In this document: positions 21,221 to 29,953 of the stretch, piece after piece | Position numbering within the stretch: position 1 is the first letter of the stretch | How the letters are laid out: the number at the start of each line of letters is the position of its first letter | NCBI GenBank assembly: GCA_034664125.1 | Contig: JAXDIG010000041.1 | Span: 16,604-80,603 of the forward strand | Source: JACVRW01 sp034664125 | GTDB taxonomy: Bacteria; Actinomycetota; Thermoleophilia; Solirubrobacterales; Thermoleophilaceae | Reading direction: 5' to 3' | DNA: 64,000 bases | Notes under the pieces: generated by a model | Database searches by the model: none | Seen by the model: the letters and a program-made list of their open reading frames with translations, nothing else | Told to the model about the DNA's origin: nothing | Made by a program: the position numbers and the translations under genes

Positions 21221-22476
21221 GGCGCCGCGGAAGCTGCGCGCCGTAGCCGCCAGACGGCCAGGACCACCAGGAGCACCAGGAGGAAGAGCGCCGCCCAGCC
21301 CACTCCCGCCGCGAGCGCCTGCTCGAACGACCCGTTGGAGCCGCGCTCGTCTGCTTGGGCGAACTGGAACGCACCGCCGGCGGCGGCGAGGCCGAGCGCG
21401 GCGCCGACCAGCGCGGACGCCAGCGGCTCCAAGCGGGGCTCCACCTGTTGCCGGTCGCCAGCCGCTCCGGCGGTCAGGCCAAGCCCCGCGCCGGCCAGGC
21501 CCAGCACGGCGATCAGAACCGCGTAGCGCGTGTGCGCGTCGATCGTGATCAGCACCGCCAGCCCGGCGCCGGCGCACGCCACCCCGGCCAGCTCCAGTGC
21601 CATCGGTGAGACGCGCTTCGCGAGCAGCGGCGAGATCGACCAGGCCGCCACCGCCGGCAGGGTGACCGCGAGCAGAAGGGTTCCGCTGCGCAGGCCGGAC
21701 AGGTTGCGGGCCAGCTGGAGGTACTCCGGCACAAGGAACAGCAGCGCCGTCAGGCAGCCGGCCAGGGTCGCCCACACCAGCGCCGCGCCGCGAACCTCGG
21801 GCGCCGCGGCCGCCAGGAGAGCCGCGCCGCCGAGCAGCAGCAGCGCAGACCAGCCCCAAGGCCATTGCTCGCCTTGGACGAGCGAGATCGTGATCGCGGT
21901 CAGCCCGGCCGCAAGGGCGAGCGCCCGCGCGGCGTCGGGAGCGGCGAGCGGACGCTCGGGGCGCGGCGCTGCGAGCGCGGTCGCCGCCGCCACGGCGGCC
22001 AGCGGCAGGCCCGCCCAGAAGAACAGCCGCCACCAGTTCTGCTCGGCGAAGACGCCGCCCACGAGCGGGCCGAGCGCCAGGGCGAGCGCGGGCAGCGCGG
22101 CCGTGGCGAGCGCGCCCCCGCGAGCGCCGTCGAACAGGGGCGCCGCAGCGCAGGCGAGCAGGGCCGCGGCGCCCGCGCCCTGCAGCGCTTGGCCCGCCAC
22201 CAGCACGGCGGTCGAGTCGGCTCTCGCGCACAGGACTGCTCCGACCGCCATGGCGAGGGCGCCGGCTGCCGCGAGCGCGCGGGCGCTCGCGCGGGCGGCC
22301 AGCGTGGCGCACAACGGCAGCAACGCCGCCAGCGCCAGCAGGTAGGCGTTCAGCACCCACTGCCCGCCCGAGCTCGAGGAGCCCAGGGCCAGGCGGATGT
22401 CCGGCACCAGCACGGCGATCGCCGTGACGTCCAGCAGGACCACGGCCAGTGGGACGGAGGCGGCGACGCGCCTCAC
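21217..22476 (-). CDS. MFS transporter (DHA-type drug-efflux-like)
   Basis: 419 residues with about 12 to 13 membrane helices. The first helices show the DHA2 pattern (VLLDVTAIAVLVPDIRLALGSSSSGGQWVLNAYLLALAALLPLC in outline), with motif C-like GQALQGAGAAALLA. A truncated or compact member compared with 14-helix DHA2 exporters. Start overlaps the stop of the Ppx/GppA gene by 4 bp, so it is co-expressed with it, an unusual pairing. Substrate unknown. Confidence 0.85.
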   Translation of the reverse strand: MRRVAASVPLAVVLLDVTAIAVLVPDIRLALGSSSSGGQWVLNAYLLALAALLPLCATLAARASARALAAAGALAMAVGAVLCARADSTAVLVAGQALQGAGAAALLACAAAPLFDGARGGALATAALPALALALGPLVGGVFAEQNWWRLFFWAGLPLAAVAAATALAAPRPERPLAAPDAARALALAAGLTAITISLVQGEQWPWGWSALLLLGGAALLAAAAPEVRGAALVWATLAGCLTALLFLVPEYLQLARNLSGLRSGTLLLAVTLPAVAAWSISPLLAKRVSPMALELAGVACAGAGLAVLITIDAHTRYAVLIAVLGLAGAGLGLTAGAAGDRQQVEPRLEPLASALVGAALGLAAAGGAFQFAQADERGSNGSFEQALAAGVGWAALFLLVLLVVLAVWRLRRAASAAP

Positions 22477-23981
22477 GGAGCGATCTCAACCTCACGCTCG
22501 AGCGCCTGCGCCAGGAGGTCGGCGTTGCGCCGGGCCGCCCAGATCGGAACGCTTGGGTCGCGCGCCGGGTCCGGGTCGGCCGCGAGCAGCACGGTCCCGT
22601 TTTGCGTGGCGATGCTGACCCGCCTGATCGCGCCGTCGCGGCTGCGCTCGAACTGCTCGGCGAGGCGGATCACGGCGCAGAGCAGTCGCAGCCGCTCCTC
22701 GTCGCCAGGCTCGGCCAGCTCGCGCAGCTCCGAGGCGTCCGGGTCGCCTTTGCGGTGGTAGCGGGCGATCAGGCCGACCAGCACCAGCTCGCGCGGCGCG
22801 AAACCCGGCAGTCCGGCGTTCAGGATCATGTAGTGGGAGTGCCGGTGGTGGTCCTTGTAGTCGATCGCCGTGCCGATGTCGTGCAGGATCCCCGCCGCCC
22901 AGAGCAGCTCGCGCTCGGCGTCGCCGAGGTCGTGCAGCCCGGCGTCGGCCAGCCCGTCGAACATCTCGAGCGACAGGGCGGCCACGCGTCTCGCGTGCTC
23001 CGGCTCGGAGTAGAAGCGGTGGGCCAGGTTCTCGACCGACTCGCGGCGCACGTCGTCGAACAGCTCCCGCTCGCCCAGCAGCCGCTCGAAGAAGACGCCC
23101 TCGCGCAGCCCGGCCTCGGTCGCCTCGATCGCGTCGAAGCCGCCGCGCTCCATCGTGGCGGCGAGCGTGAGCGCACCGCCCAGGATCACGTCGGCGCGGT
23201 CGAGCTTGATGCCGCTCACATCGCCGCGCTTCGAGGCGGGCTTCGACGCGAGCAGCTCGATCAGCTCCTCCAGCGTGTCCCGCCGCAGCTGGAACCCCTG
23301 CACTCCGACCGGCGGCATGTCGGCGAGCCTCATCGCCGCCGAAGCGAGGTTGCGGATCGTCCCGCCGATGCCGACCAGCCGCCCACCGCCGGTCCACCAC
23401 CCGAGCGCTCCGAGCTCGGTCGCGACGTGCTTGCGCAGGGCCTTCATGCCCTTGGCCGTTGCCTTCTCGTCCGGGAGGAAGCGCTCGCTGACCCGGACCG
23501 AGCCGAGCGGCAGCGACTCGGCCTCGACCAGCCGCCGGCCGGTCAGCTTCAACCCCTGGATGCTGCCCCCGCCGATGTCGAGCCCGAAGCCGTCCTCGAT
23601 CGTCGTGGAGTTCGCGACGGCCAGCCAGCCGTAGCGCGCCTCCTCGCGCCCGCTGATCACGCGCGGCTGGAGCCCGGTGCGATCGCGGATGGCCGACAGC
23701 AGCTCGTCGCGGTTCGAGGCGTCGCGGATCGCGCTGGTGGCCACCGCTTCGATCTGGTCGATGCCCGAGGCGCGGCAGAAGGAGGCGAAGACCGCCGCGG
23801 TGTGCACCGCGCGGTCGATCCGCTCGGGGCGAAGAACGCGCTCCTCGCCCATGCCGGCGCCGATTCGCACGGCCTCGCGGATCTCGTCCACGGGGCTCCA
23901 CCAAGGGGTGTTCGGCTCGTAGCCATAGACCACCAGACGCCACGAGTTCGAGCCCATGTCTGCCACGGCGACGCGCTCCAT
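22473..23981 (-). CDS. Ppx/GppA exopolyphosphatase/guanosine pentaphosphate phosphohydrolase
   Basis: 502 residues. The ASKHA fold begins directly (VAVADMGSNSWRLVVYGYEP, phosphate-1 loop), followed by ATSAIRDASNRDELL, the family Glu and LDIGGGSIQGLKL (phosphate-2 loop). The C-terminal HD-type domain starts near residue 310 and holds HDIGTAIDYKDHHRHSHYMI with GLIARYHRKGDP. This full two-domain form is the enterobacterial-type Ppx/GppA rather than the short actinobacterial one. Acts on polyphosphate or pppGpp, thus linked to stringent response and phosphate storage. Coupled to the MFS gene downstream. Confidence 0.9.
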   Translation of the reverse strand: MERVAVADMGSNSWRLVVYGYEPNTPWWSPVDEIREAVRIGAGMGEERVLRPERIDRAVHTAAVFASFCRASGIDQIEAVATSAIRDASNRDELLSAIRDRTGLQPRVISGREEARYGWLAVANSTTIEDGFGLDIGGGSIQGLKLTGRRLVEAESLPLGSVRVSERFLPDEKATAKGMKALRKHVATELGALGWWTGGGRLVGIGGTIRNLASAAMRLADMPPVGVQGFQLRRDTLEELIELLASKPASKRGDVSGIKLDRADVILGGALTLAATMERGGFDAIEATEAGLREGVFFERLLGERELFDDVRRESVENLAHRFYSEPEHARRVAALSLEMFDGLADAGLHDLGDAERELLWAAGILHDIGTAIDYKDHHRHSHYMILNAGLPGFAPRELVLVGLIARYHRKGDPDASELRELAEPGDEERLRLLCAVIRLAEQFERSRDGAIRRVSIATQNGTVLLAADPDPARDPSVPIWAARRNADLLAQALEREVEIAP

Positions 23982-24071
23982 GCGGCCTGATCATTCCTGA
24001 CCGCCGTCCAACCGGCTCCTGCGGGTCTAAGGGGACACCGCCAAATAGCCGATCTATGGGGTGTGAACGCC

Positions 24072-25088
24072 ATGGCTCACGCAAACGCCGTGCCCGTTTC
24101 CGGGTCCAAGCTGGACAACCGCCGCATCCTTGCCGCGCTGATCGACCTTGTGGTCGTGGGAGCCGGCTGGGCCGTCATCCTGGCTGCCGCCGGGGTGCTG
24201 GGCCAGTCCGCGTCCGAGGTCGGCCTGCCGCTCGGGGCCGTGACGGTCGGTTGGGCGCTCTACTACTACTTCGCCTGCGAGTCGGGCTCCGGGCAGACGC
24301 TCGGCAAGCGCGTCATGAAGATCCGCGTGGTCGGGGCCGACGGCGCCCCGGCCGGCATGCGCGAGATCGGCCTGCGCACGGTCCTGCGCGTGATCGACGG
24401 GATGTTCTTCTACCTGGTCGGGCTGATCGTGATGCTGGCAACCCGCGAGCGCCGCGGACGGCTCGGCGACCTGGTCGGCGACACCATGATCGTGGACGCT
24501 GACCAGACCGCCCCCGCGGTGGCGCCCGCGCTGGAGCCCGCAGAGGCGCCGGCGCCGGCCCCGGCCCGGGCCGTGTCGCGCGTTCCGATCGGCGAGTCCG
24601 GGCCCGCTTTCGAGCCGACCGTGGAGGCCGAGCCCGCTGTCGAGGAGGCCGAGCCCGCTTTCGAGCCGACCGTGGAGGCCGAGCCCGCTGTCGAGGCGGC
24701 CGTGGAGGCTGAGCCCGCTGTCGAGGAGGCCGAGCCCGCGGAGGCCGCGGAGCCGGACTTCGCATCGCCTTCGCTCATGGAGCTCGCGTCGGACGTGACC
24801 GCCGTGACCGAGGCGGAGGACCGCGAGCTCGAGGAGGAGCCGGTCGCCGAGGTCGAGGTCGAGGAGCCGGCCGTCGAGGTCGAGGACGAGGAGCCCGTGG
24901 TCGAGGTCGACGACGAGGAGCCTGCCGTCGAGATCGACGACGACGAGCCGGCCGTCGAGGTCGAGGACGAGGCCGACGACGAGGTCACCGTCAAGTCCGT
25001 CGAAACCGTCTCCGCCATGGATGTCGTGATGGGTGGGGGCGACCAGGAAGCGGTCGACGAGCAGCACGCCAAGGCTCCGCAGAGCTAG
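24072..25088 (+). CDS. RDD family membrane protein with acidic repeat tail
   Basis: 338 residues from ATG 24072; the in-frame GTG at 24063 is possible but the GGGGTG before it is better spaced for the ATG. The RDD domain fills residues about 10-150: KLDNRRILAALIDLVVVG (with the RR..D signature), GQTLGKRVMKIRVVG and RTVLRVIDGMFFYLVGL, RRGRLGDLVGDTMIV. After this comes a 180-residue tail almost without hydrophobic clusters, built of EPTVEAEPAVEEAEP-type and VEVEDEEPAVE-type repeats and strongly acidic. The tail is likely disordered and cytoplasmic. Transport or scaffold role unknown. The 81 bp before the gene show no clear -10. Confidence 0.8.
   Translation: MAHANAVPVSGSKLDNRRILAALIDLVVVGAGWAVILAAAGVLGQSASEVGLPLGAVTVGWALYYYFACESGSGQTLGKRVMKIRVVGADGAPAGMREIGLRTVLRVIDGMFFYLVGLIVMLATRERRGRLGDLVGDTMIVDADQTAPAVAPALEPAEAPAPAPARAVSRVPIGESGPAFEPTVEAEPAVEEAEPAFEPTVEAEPAVEAAVEAEPAVEEAEPAEAAEPDFASPSLMELASDVTAVTEAEDRELEEEPVAEVEVEEPAVEVEDEEPVVEVDDEEPAVEIDDDEPAVEVEDEADDEVTVKSVETVSAMDVVMGGGDQEAVDEQHAKAPQS
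24602..24696 (+). repeat. 51-bp tandem repeat within the RDD gene
   Basis: Two nearly exact copies about 44 nt long with a 51-bp (17-codon) period, beginning GCCCGCTTTCGAGCC at 24602 and 24653. They encode the FEPTVEAEPAVE units. A third, diverged unit follows. Recent tandem duplication is likely; copy number may vary between strains. Confidence 0.75.
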
Positions 25089-25119
25089 GCGCGCTCCGCC
25101 GCCCGCCGCGGCCGGCTTC

Positions 25120-25125
25120 TAGACT
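25120..25125 (+). promoter_or_regulatory. -10 hexamer TAGACT for fprA
   Basis: TAGACT ends 10 nt before the ATG at 25136; no Shine-Dalgarno is present, fitting the leaderless pattern of the window. Confidence 0.4.
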
Positions 25126-25135
25126 GGCCTGTTCG

Positions 25136-26545
25136 ATGGGATCGACTGGGACACCGGAGCAGCCGCTGCGCGTGGCGATCGTTGGGTCGGGGCCATCTGG
25201 CTTTTACGCCGCCGGACACCTGCTGAAGCGCAAATCGCACCCCGATCTGAACGTACAGGTCGACGTCTACGACCGCCTGCCGACGCCATGGGGCCTTGTG
25301 CGCGGCGGAGTGGCTCCCGACCACCCCAACATCAAGGCGGTCAGCCGCATATACGAGAAGACAGCGGCGCACCCCGAGTTTCGCTTCTACGGCAACGTCG
25401 AGTACGGGCGCGACATCACGCACGACGACCTGCACGCCCGCTACCACGCGGTCATCTACGCGGTCGGCGCCCAGACGGACCGGCGCATGGGCATCCCGGG
25501 AGAGGACCTGCCCGGCAGCTGGGCCGCCACCGAGTTCGTCGCCTGGTACAACGGCCATCCGGACTTCCGCGATCTCGAGTTCGACCTCTCGTGCGAGCGC
25601 GCGATCGTGATCGGGAACGGCAACGTGGCGGCCGACGTGGCCCGCATGCTCGCCCTCACACGCGACGAGCTCGCCCAGACCGACGTCGCCGACCACGCCC
25701 TCGACGTGCTCGCCGACAGCCAGATCAAGGAGATCGTGGTGCTCGGGCGGCGCGGCCCGGCCCAGGTGGCCTTCACCAACCCGGAGCTCCTCGAGCTGGG
25801 CGAGATGACGGACGCGGACGTGTTCGTCGACCCGCGCGACGCCGAGGTGGACCCGCTGAGCCTGCGCTGGCTCGACAGCGAGGCCGCGAGCGCCCGCGCG
25901 CGCAAGAACGTGGAGATCCTCACCGGCTATTCAGGCCGCGCGCCGGAGGGCAAGCCGCGCCGGATCGTGCTGCGCTTCATGGTGTCGCCCCTGGAGCTGC
26001 TCGGGGACGACAGCGTGGAGGGCATTCGCATCTGCCGCAACGAGCTGCGCGAGGAGGACGGCGGCCTGCGGGCCTGCTCGACCGACACGATCGAGGAGCT
26101 CGACTGCGGCATCGTGTTCCGCTCGATCGGCTACCGCGGCACGCCGCTCGAGGGGTTGCCGTTCGACGAGCGGCGAGGCACGATCCCGAACGAGGGCGGC
26201 CGCATCCTCGACGAGCCGGATGCGCCGCCGCGGGGCGACTACGTCGTCGGCTGGATCAAGCGCGGGCCGACCGGGATCATCGGCACCAACAAGCGCGACG
26301 CCCAGGAGACGGTCGACGCCATGCTCGCGGACCTCGACGCCGGACGCCTGAACGAGCCCGCCGACCCGAGCCGCGACGGGCTTGAGGAGCTGCTCGCCGA
26401 GCGCGCGCCCGACCACGTCACGTACACCGGGTGGGAGGCGATCGACAGCGCCGAGAAGGCCGCCGGCGAGCCCCACGGCCGCCCGCGGGTGAAGCTCACG
26501 CGCACCGAGGAGCTGCTCGAGGCCGCGCGCGACCGGGTCGGCTAG
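25136..26545 (+). CDS. fprA: ferredoxin/adrenodoxin-NADP+ reductase, FprA type
   Basis: 469 residues. FAD-binding Rossmann RVAIVGSGPSGFYAAGHLL, then DVYDRLPTPWGLVRGGVAPDHPNIK, the signature block of adrenodoxin-reductase-like enzymes; NADP-binding AIVIGNGNVAADVARML; VVLGRRGPAQVAFTNPEL; and C-terminal YVVGWIKRGPTGIIGTNKRDA. Transfers electrons from NADPH to ferredoxins, which in actinobacteria feed P450s and Fe-S assembly. The P450 at 10-11 kb and the Fe-S module could be clients (inference). Confidence 0.94.
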   Translation: MGSTGTPEQPLRVAIVGSGPSGFYAAGHLLKRKSHPDLNVQVDVYDRLPTPWGLVRGGVAPDHPNIKAVSRIYEKTAAHPEFRFYGNVEYGRDITHDDLHARYHAVIYAVGAQTDRRMGIPGEDLPGSWAATEFVAWYNGHPDFRDLEFDLSCERAIVIGNGNVAADVARMLALTRDELAQTDVADHALDVLADSQIKEIVVLGRRGPAQVAFTNPELLELGEMTDADVFVDPRDAEVDPLSLRWLDSEAASARARKNVEILTGYSGRAPEGKPRRIVLRFMVSPLELLGDDSVEGIRICRNELREEDGGLRACSTDTIEELDCGIVFRSIGYRGTPLEGLPFDERRGTIPNEGGRILDEPDAPPRGDYVVGWIKRGPTGIIGTNKRDAQETVDAMLADLDAGRLNEPADPSRDGLEELLAERAPDHVTYTGWEAIDSAEKAAGEPHGRPRVKLTRTEELLEAARDRVG

Positions 26546-26575
26546 GCCTCGGCCGCTTCCTTGCCGCGCGGCCGC

Positions 26576-26821
26576 GCGAACTGCGGCAATAAGGGGTAGC
26601 CGGTGCGAAGTCGGCCCACCCCCGGGCGTTGCCGGGGGCTTGTCGAGTTCTCCGCTTATATCGACCAAATCTCGACAGACCCCCCGGTCAGCCAAGGGGG
26701 CTGGTCGAGTTTCGTCCGCATACCGAGAGAAACTCGACACGCCCCATCGCGAGGGCGGGGGGTGGGGCGGATTGTGTCGGCTGCGGCAGCCGGCAGGTCA
26801 CCCTTTATTGCCGCGGTTAGC
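26576..26821. repeat. nested inverted-repeat element, copy 2 (best preserved)
   Basis: Fills the 287-bp gap between the convergent ends of fprA and hemQ. Outer arms 26576-26597 and 26800-26821 match 19 of 22 (core GCGGCAATAA and TTTATTGCCGC). Inside are a CCCCCGG/CCGGGGG hairpin (about 26618-26638) and two 50-nt units: A at 26634-26683 (GGGGGCTTGTCGAG to CTCGACAGACCCC) and B at 26696-26745 (GGGGGCTGGTCGAGTTTC to GAAACTCGACACGCCCC, a perfect 10-bp stem GTCGAGTTTC/GAAACTCGAC). The right outer arm carries ACCCTTTATTGC, also found in copy 3. No coding sequence is seen here. Confidence 0.85.
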
Positions 26822-26832
26822 CCGGCCGGCGC

Positions 26833-27531
26833 CTAGGCGGGCGCGCCGACCCGCTCTCCGTCCAGCGCGTCAAGCGCGCGCTCCAGGGAAACCGAGATGC
26901 AGGTGAAGATCGGCGTCTCCGACTCTGTGTAGATGCTCGACTCGGTCGCCCTCAGCTCTTGGACGAGGTCGAGGAACTCGGCCGGGTCGTCGGCGTCGAA
27001 GGCGACCACGAACTCCTGGTCGTCGAGTCCGAATGAGTAGGCGGTGTTGGTTTCGATGCCGGGGAAGCGCCTCGCCACCTCGATGTGCTCGCGCATCACG
27101 CGCATGCGCTCCTCGGCGGGCAGGCGGTACCAGTCGCGCCGCTTCCACATCGGGTAGACGATGAAGTACTTCGAGTCGGCCCCCGGCCGGGGCTCGAGCG
27201 GCTTGTCCGGCTCGTCGGAGTAGGGCGACTCCTTCGTCATCGCCAGGTACGAGTGCGCGATCTCCGCGAAGCGCATCAGCCCGCTCTGGTTGAGCAGCAC
27301 GTGCAGCTCGTGGATCGGCTCCAGCGTGCGCGCGAGCGCGCGGACCATCAGGTCGCAGTCCCCGCGCGTGCCGACCAGCGAGTAGGCGCGCAGGTAGTGG
27401 TCGCCGCCGAACTCGCGGCAGGCAGCGATGAACTCGCGCTTGTCGGCGGCGCGCTCCTCGGCCGAGCGCCGGCGCCAGGCCGGATCCACCTTCAAAAACG
27501 TGTACTTGACGAAGTTGCGCTGCTCGCTCAC
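26833..27531 (-). CDS. hemQ: chlorite dismutase family, HemQ-like coproheme decarboxylase
   Basis: 232 residues from GTG 27531 (VSEQRNFVKYTFLKV), chosen over upstream in-frame codons that lie in the inverted repeat. KYFIVYPMWKRRDWYRLPAEER contains the Tyr (Tyr126) that serves as the catalytic residue of coproheme decarboxylases; MREHIEVARRFPGIETNTAY has the proximal heme-ligand His149; DDQEFVVAFDAD and LRATESSIYT follow in family order. Last step of the coproporphyrin-dependent heme route used by Gram-positives. The distal Arg of true chlorite dismutases is not evident, supporting HemQ. No other heme genes are in the window. Confidence 0.88.
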   Translation of the reverse strand: MSEQRNFVKYTFLKVDPAWRRRSAEERAADKREFIAACREFGGDHYLRAYSLVGTRGDCDLMVRALARTLEPIHELHVLLNQSGLMRFAEIAHSYLAMTKESPYSDEPDKPLEPRPGADSKYFIVYPMWKRRDWYRLPAEERMRVMREHIEVARRFPGIETNTAYSFGLDDQEFVVAFDADDPAEFLDLVQELRATESSIYTESETPIFTCISVSLERALDALDGERVGAPA

Positions 27532-27534
27532 TGC

Positions 27535-27583
27535 ACACAGTGTGGCGAACCGCACTGTGTCGAGCAGGTGCGGCGGCTACCAT
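27535..27583. promoter_or_regulatory. inverted repeat between hemQ and glycosyltransferase; -10 for the latter
   Basis: ACACAGTG (27535-27542) and CACTGTGT (27553-27560) form a perfect 8-bp inverted repeat with a 10-nt spacer, centre-to-centre about two helical turns across the arms. On the plus strand TACCAT (27578-27583) is 6 nt before the GTG of the glycosyltransferase. The repeat is immediately upstream of the hemQ start, so a dimeric regulator could block hemQ. Regulator not identified. Confidence 0.5.
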
Positions 27584-27589
27584 GCCGCT

Positions 27590-29914
27590 GTGCGTGTAGC
27601 GCTCGTATCGCCCTACTCGTACACGTATCCAGGCGGAGTCGGGCGACATGTCGAAGCTCTCGCTCACGAGCTGTCGGCGCAGGACCACGAGGTCCGCCTT
27701 CTCGCCCCGTACGACCCCGACGACCGTCTGGCACGTGTGCTCCACCGCGGCGCCGCTCCTGAGCGGCGGCCGGTGCCGGACTTCCTGATCCCCCTCGGCC
27801 GCACCTTCGGCCTGCCGATGAACGGCGCCGTGACGAACCTCTCGTCCTCTCCAGAGGCGATCAGGGTGCTCGGGCGGGAGCTGCGGCACGGCGGCTACGA
27901 CGTCGTCCACGTGCACGAGCCGAACGTGCCGGTGATCAGTTTGTTCGCGGCCGAAGCCGCGCGCGCGCCGACGGTCGCCACCTTCCACACCTACTCGACG
28001 AGCTGGGTGGCCAACTCGATTGCGGCGAACGTGATCGGCGCGCGGCGCATCTACTCCAAGCTGAGCGCCCGCATCGCGGTATCCGAGGCGGCCGAGTGGA
28101 CCGCGCGCCGCTTCTACGGCGGGCGCTACCGGATCGTGCCCAACGGGGTGGACCTCAGCGCGGCACGACCCAGCGGCGACCGGCCCCACGAGCGGCTGGA
28201 GATCCTCTTCGTCGGACGCGCGGAGGGGCGCAAGGGCCTGCCCGTGCTGCTGCGCGCCTTCGAGGCGCTGCGCGGCGCCGGCGTGGACGCGCGGCTCACC
28301 GTGGCCGGGGCCACCAACGATGAGGTCGCGCCGCTGCTGCTCGACACCGACGGCGTCGAGGTCGCCGGCCGCGTCTCCGAGGAGGAGAAGTGGCGCCTGC
28401 TCGGCGCGGCCGACCTGCTCTGCGCGCCGTCGCTCGGCGGCGAGAGCTTCGGCATGGTGCTCACCGAGGCGTTCGCGTCCTCCACACCGGTGGTGGCCTC
28501 GCGCATCGCCGGCTACCGCAACGTCGTGCGCTCGCGCCAGGACGGTCTGCTGGTGCCGCCGGGCGACGCGGTCGAGCTGGGCGAGGCGCTGCGCGACCTG
28601 GCCCTCGACCCGGAGCGGCGCCAGTGCATGTCCCGCTCCGCCCGCGAGCGCGCCGAGCGCTTCTCCTGGCCGCAGGTGGCGGGCGAGGTCGTCGAGGTCT
28701 ACGAGGAGGCGGTGACCCAGCCGCAGCCTGAGGGCCGGGCGGCTCGCGTGGCCACGGCCGTTGGGGCCAAGCCCGCGGAGCCCGGGCCGCGCCTGCGCCC
28801 GCGGCGGCTGCCCACGCTCGAGCCCAAGGAAACCCCCAGCGGGCGCCACCGGGCCGCGCGCCTGGCTCGCCGTGGCGCGGTGGTGGGCGGCGCGGTGGCG
28901 GGCATCGGCCTGACCGCGCTCGCGCTCGACCACATAGGGCTCGAGCCGATCGGTCGCTCGCTCCTGGCCGCGACCCCGATCTGGGTGTTGGTCGCGTTCG
29001 CGCTGATGTGCGCCTCGATGCTGCTGCGCGCCGAGGCCTGGCACGCGATCCTGCGCGCGGCGCTGCCGGGCGTCCGCGTGCGCCGGCGCGACACGGCACG
29101 CGGCACGATGATCGGCGTGCTCATGTCGGCCACGATGCCGGCCCGGCTCGGCGAGCCGTCGCGCGCCCTGATCGTCGCGCGCCGGCTCGGGCGCATGCGC
29201 GATCGCTTCCCGGTCGTGCTCGGCACGATCGTCTCCCAGACGCTGCTCAACATCCTCGCGCTGGTCGTGCTGGGCGCGGTCATGTTCGCGACCGTCGGCA
29301 TCTTCCGCGGCCGCGAGGACGCGCTCGTGATCGCCACGATCGCCCCGCTGGTCCTGCTGGCCCTCGTTATGGCCACACCGTGGCTGCTGCGGCGCGGCAA
29401 GCCGACCCGCTTCCAGCGCGTGCAGCAGGCCGCAACGGCGGCGCGCGGCGCGATGCTGCAGGTGCGCTCCGGCCTGCAGGTGTTCCGGCGGCCCAAGCTG
29501 GGCGGGTGGGCCGCCCTCATGCAGCTCACCGCCTGGGCGATCCAGTGGCTGGCCTGCTACGCGCTGCTGGTCGCGCTCGGCCTGGACGAGCGCGCCGGCA
29601 TCGGCGCCGCCGCGGCGGTGCTGTTCGCGGTCAACGTGACAGCGGCGCTGCCGGCCACGCCGTCCAACGTGGGCGTCTTTCAGGCGGCGTGCGTGGCGGT
29701 GCTGTCCGCCTACGGGGTCGGCAAGACCGACGCCTTCGCCTACGGGATCATCCTGCAGGCGGTCGAGATCGCCACCGCCGTGGCGATGGGGATGCCCGCC
29801 CTGGTGCGCGAGGGCATGACCTGGAAGGACCTGCGCCTGCGCGCGCTGCACGCGTCGCCGGTGCAGCTGCGCGGCGGAGCGCGGCGCGGCGAAGCCGCCG
29901 AGCTGGAGGCATAG
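27590..29914 (+). CDS. GT4 glycosyltransferase fused to flippase-like membrane domain
   Basis: 774 residues from GTG 27590 (VRVALVSPYSYTYPGGVGRHV), since earlier in-frame sequence is non-homologous. Residues 1-375 are a GT4 (PimA-like) transferase: YPGGVGRHVEALAHEL, HVHEPNVP, FVGRAEGRKGLPVLLRAF, and the EX7E motif in GGESFGMVLTEAF. A proline/basic linker (about 376-425) leads to an eight-helix LPG_synthase_TM/UPF0104 region (RGTMIGVLMSATMPARLGEP, AVNVTAALPATPSNVGVFQA, GIILQAVEIATAVAMG). The layout suggests a lipid mannosyl- or glycosyltransferase joined to the flippase that moves its glycolipid product; the chemistry is inference. A shorter flippase-like paralogue is at 3823-4848. Confidence 0.88.
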   Translation: MRVALVSPYSYTYPGGVGRHVEALAHELSAQDHEVRLLAPYDPDDRLARVLHRGAAPERRPVPDFLIPLGRTFGLPMNGAVTNLSSSPEAIRVLGRELRHGGYDVVHVHEPNVPVISLFAAEAARAPTVATFHTYSTSWVANSIAANVIGARRIYSKLSARIAVSEAAEWTARRFYGGRYRIVPNGVDLSAARPSGDRPHERLEILFVGRAEGRKGLPVLLRAFEALRGAGVDARLTVAGATNDEVAPLLLDTDGVEVAGRVSEEEKWRLLGAADLLCAPSLGGESFGMVLTEAFASSTPVVASRIAGYRNVVRSRQDGLLVPPGDAVELGEALRDLALDPERRQCMSRSARERAERFSWPQVAGEVVEVYEEAVTQPQPEGRAARVATAVGAKPAEPGPRLRPRRLPTLEPKETPSGRHRAARLARRGAVVGGAVAGIGLTALALDHIGLEPIGRSLLAATPIWVLVAFALMCASMLLRAEAWHAILRAALPGVRVRRRDTARGTMIGVLMSATMPARLGEPSRALIVARRLGRMRDRFPVVLGTIVSQTLLNILALVVLGAVMFATVGIFRGREDALVIATIAPLVLLALVMATPWLLRRGKPTRFQRVQQAATAARGAMLQVRSGLQVFRRPKLGGWAALMQLTAWAIQWLACYALLVALGLDERAGIGAAAAVLFAVNVTAALPATPSNVGVFQAACVAVLSAYGVGKTDAFAYGIILQAVEIATAVAMGMPALVREGMTWKDLRLRALHASPVQLRGGARRGEAAELEA

Positions 29915-29953
29915 CCGGTCTAGGGATCGTCGCGACGGGGTAGGAAGCCGTCC

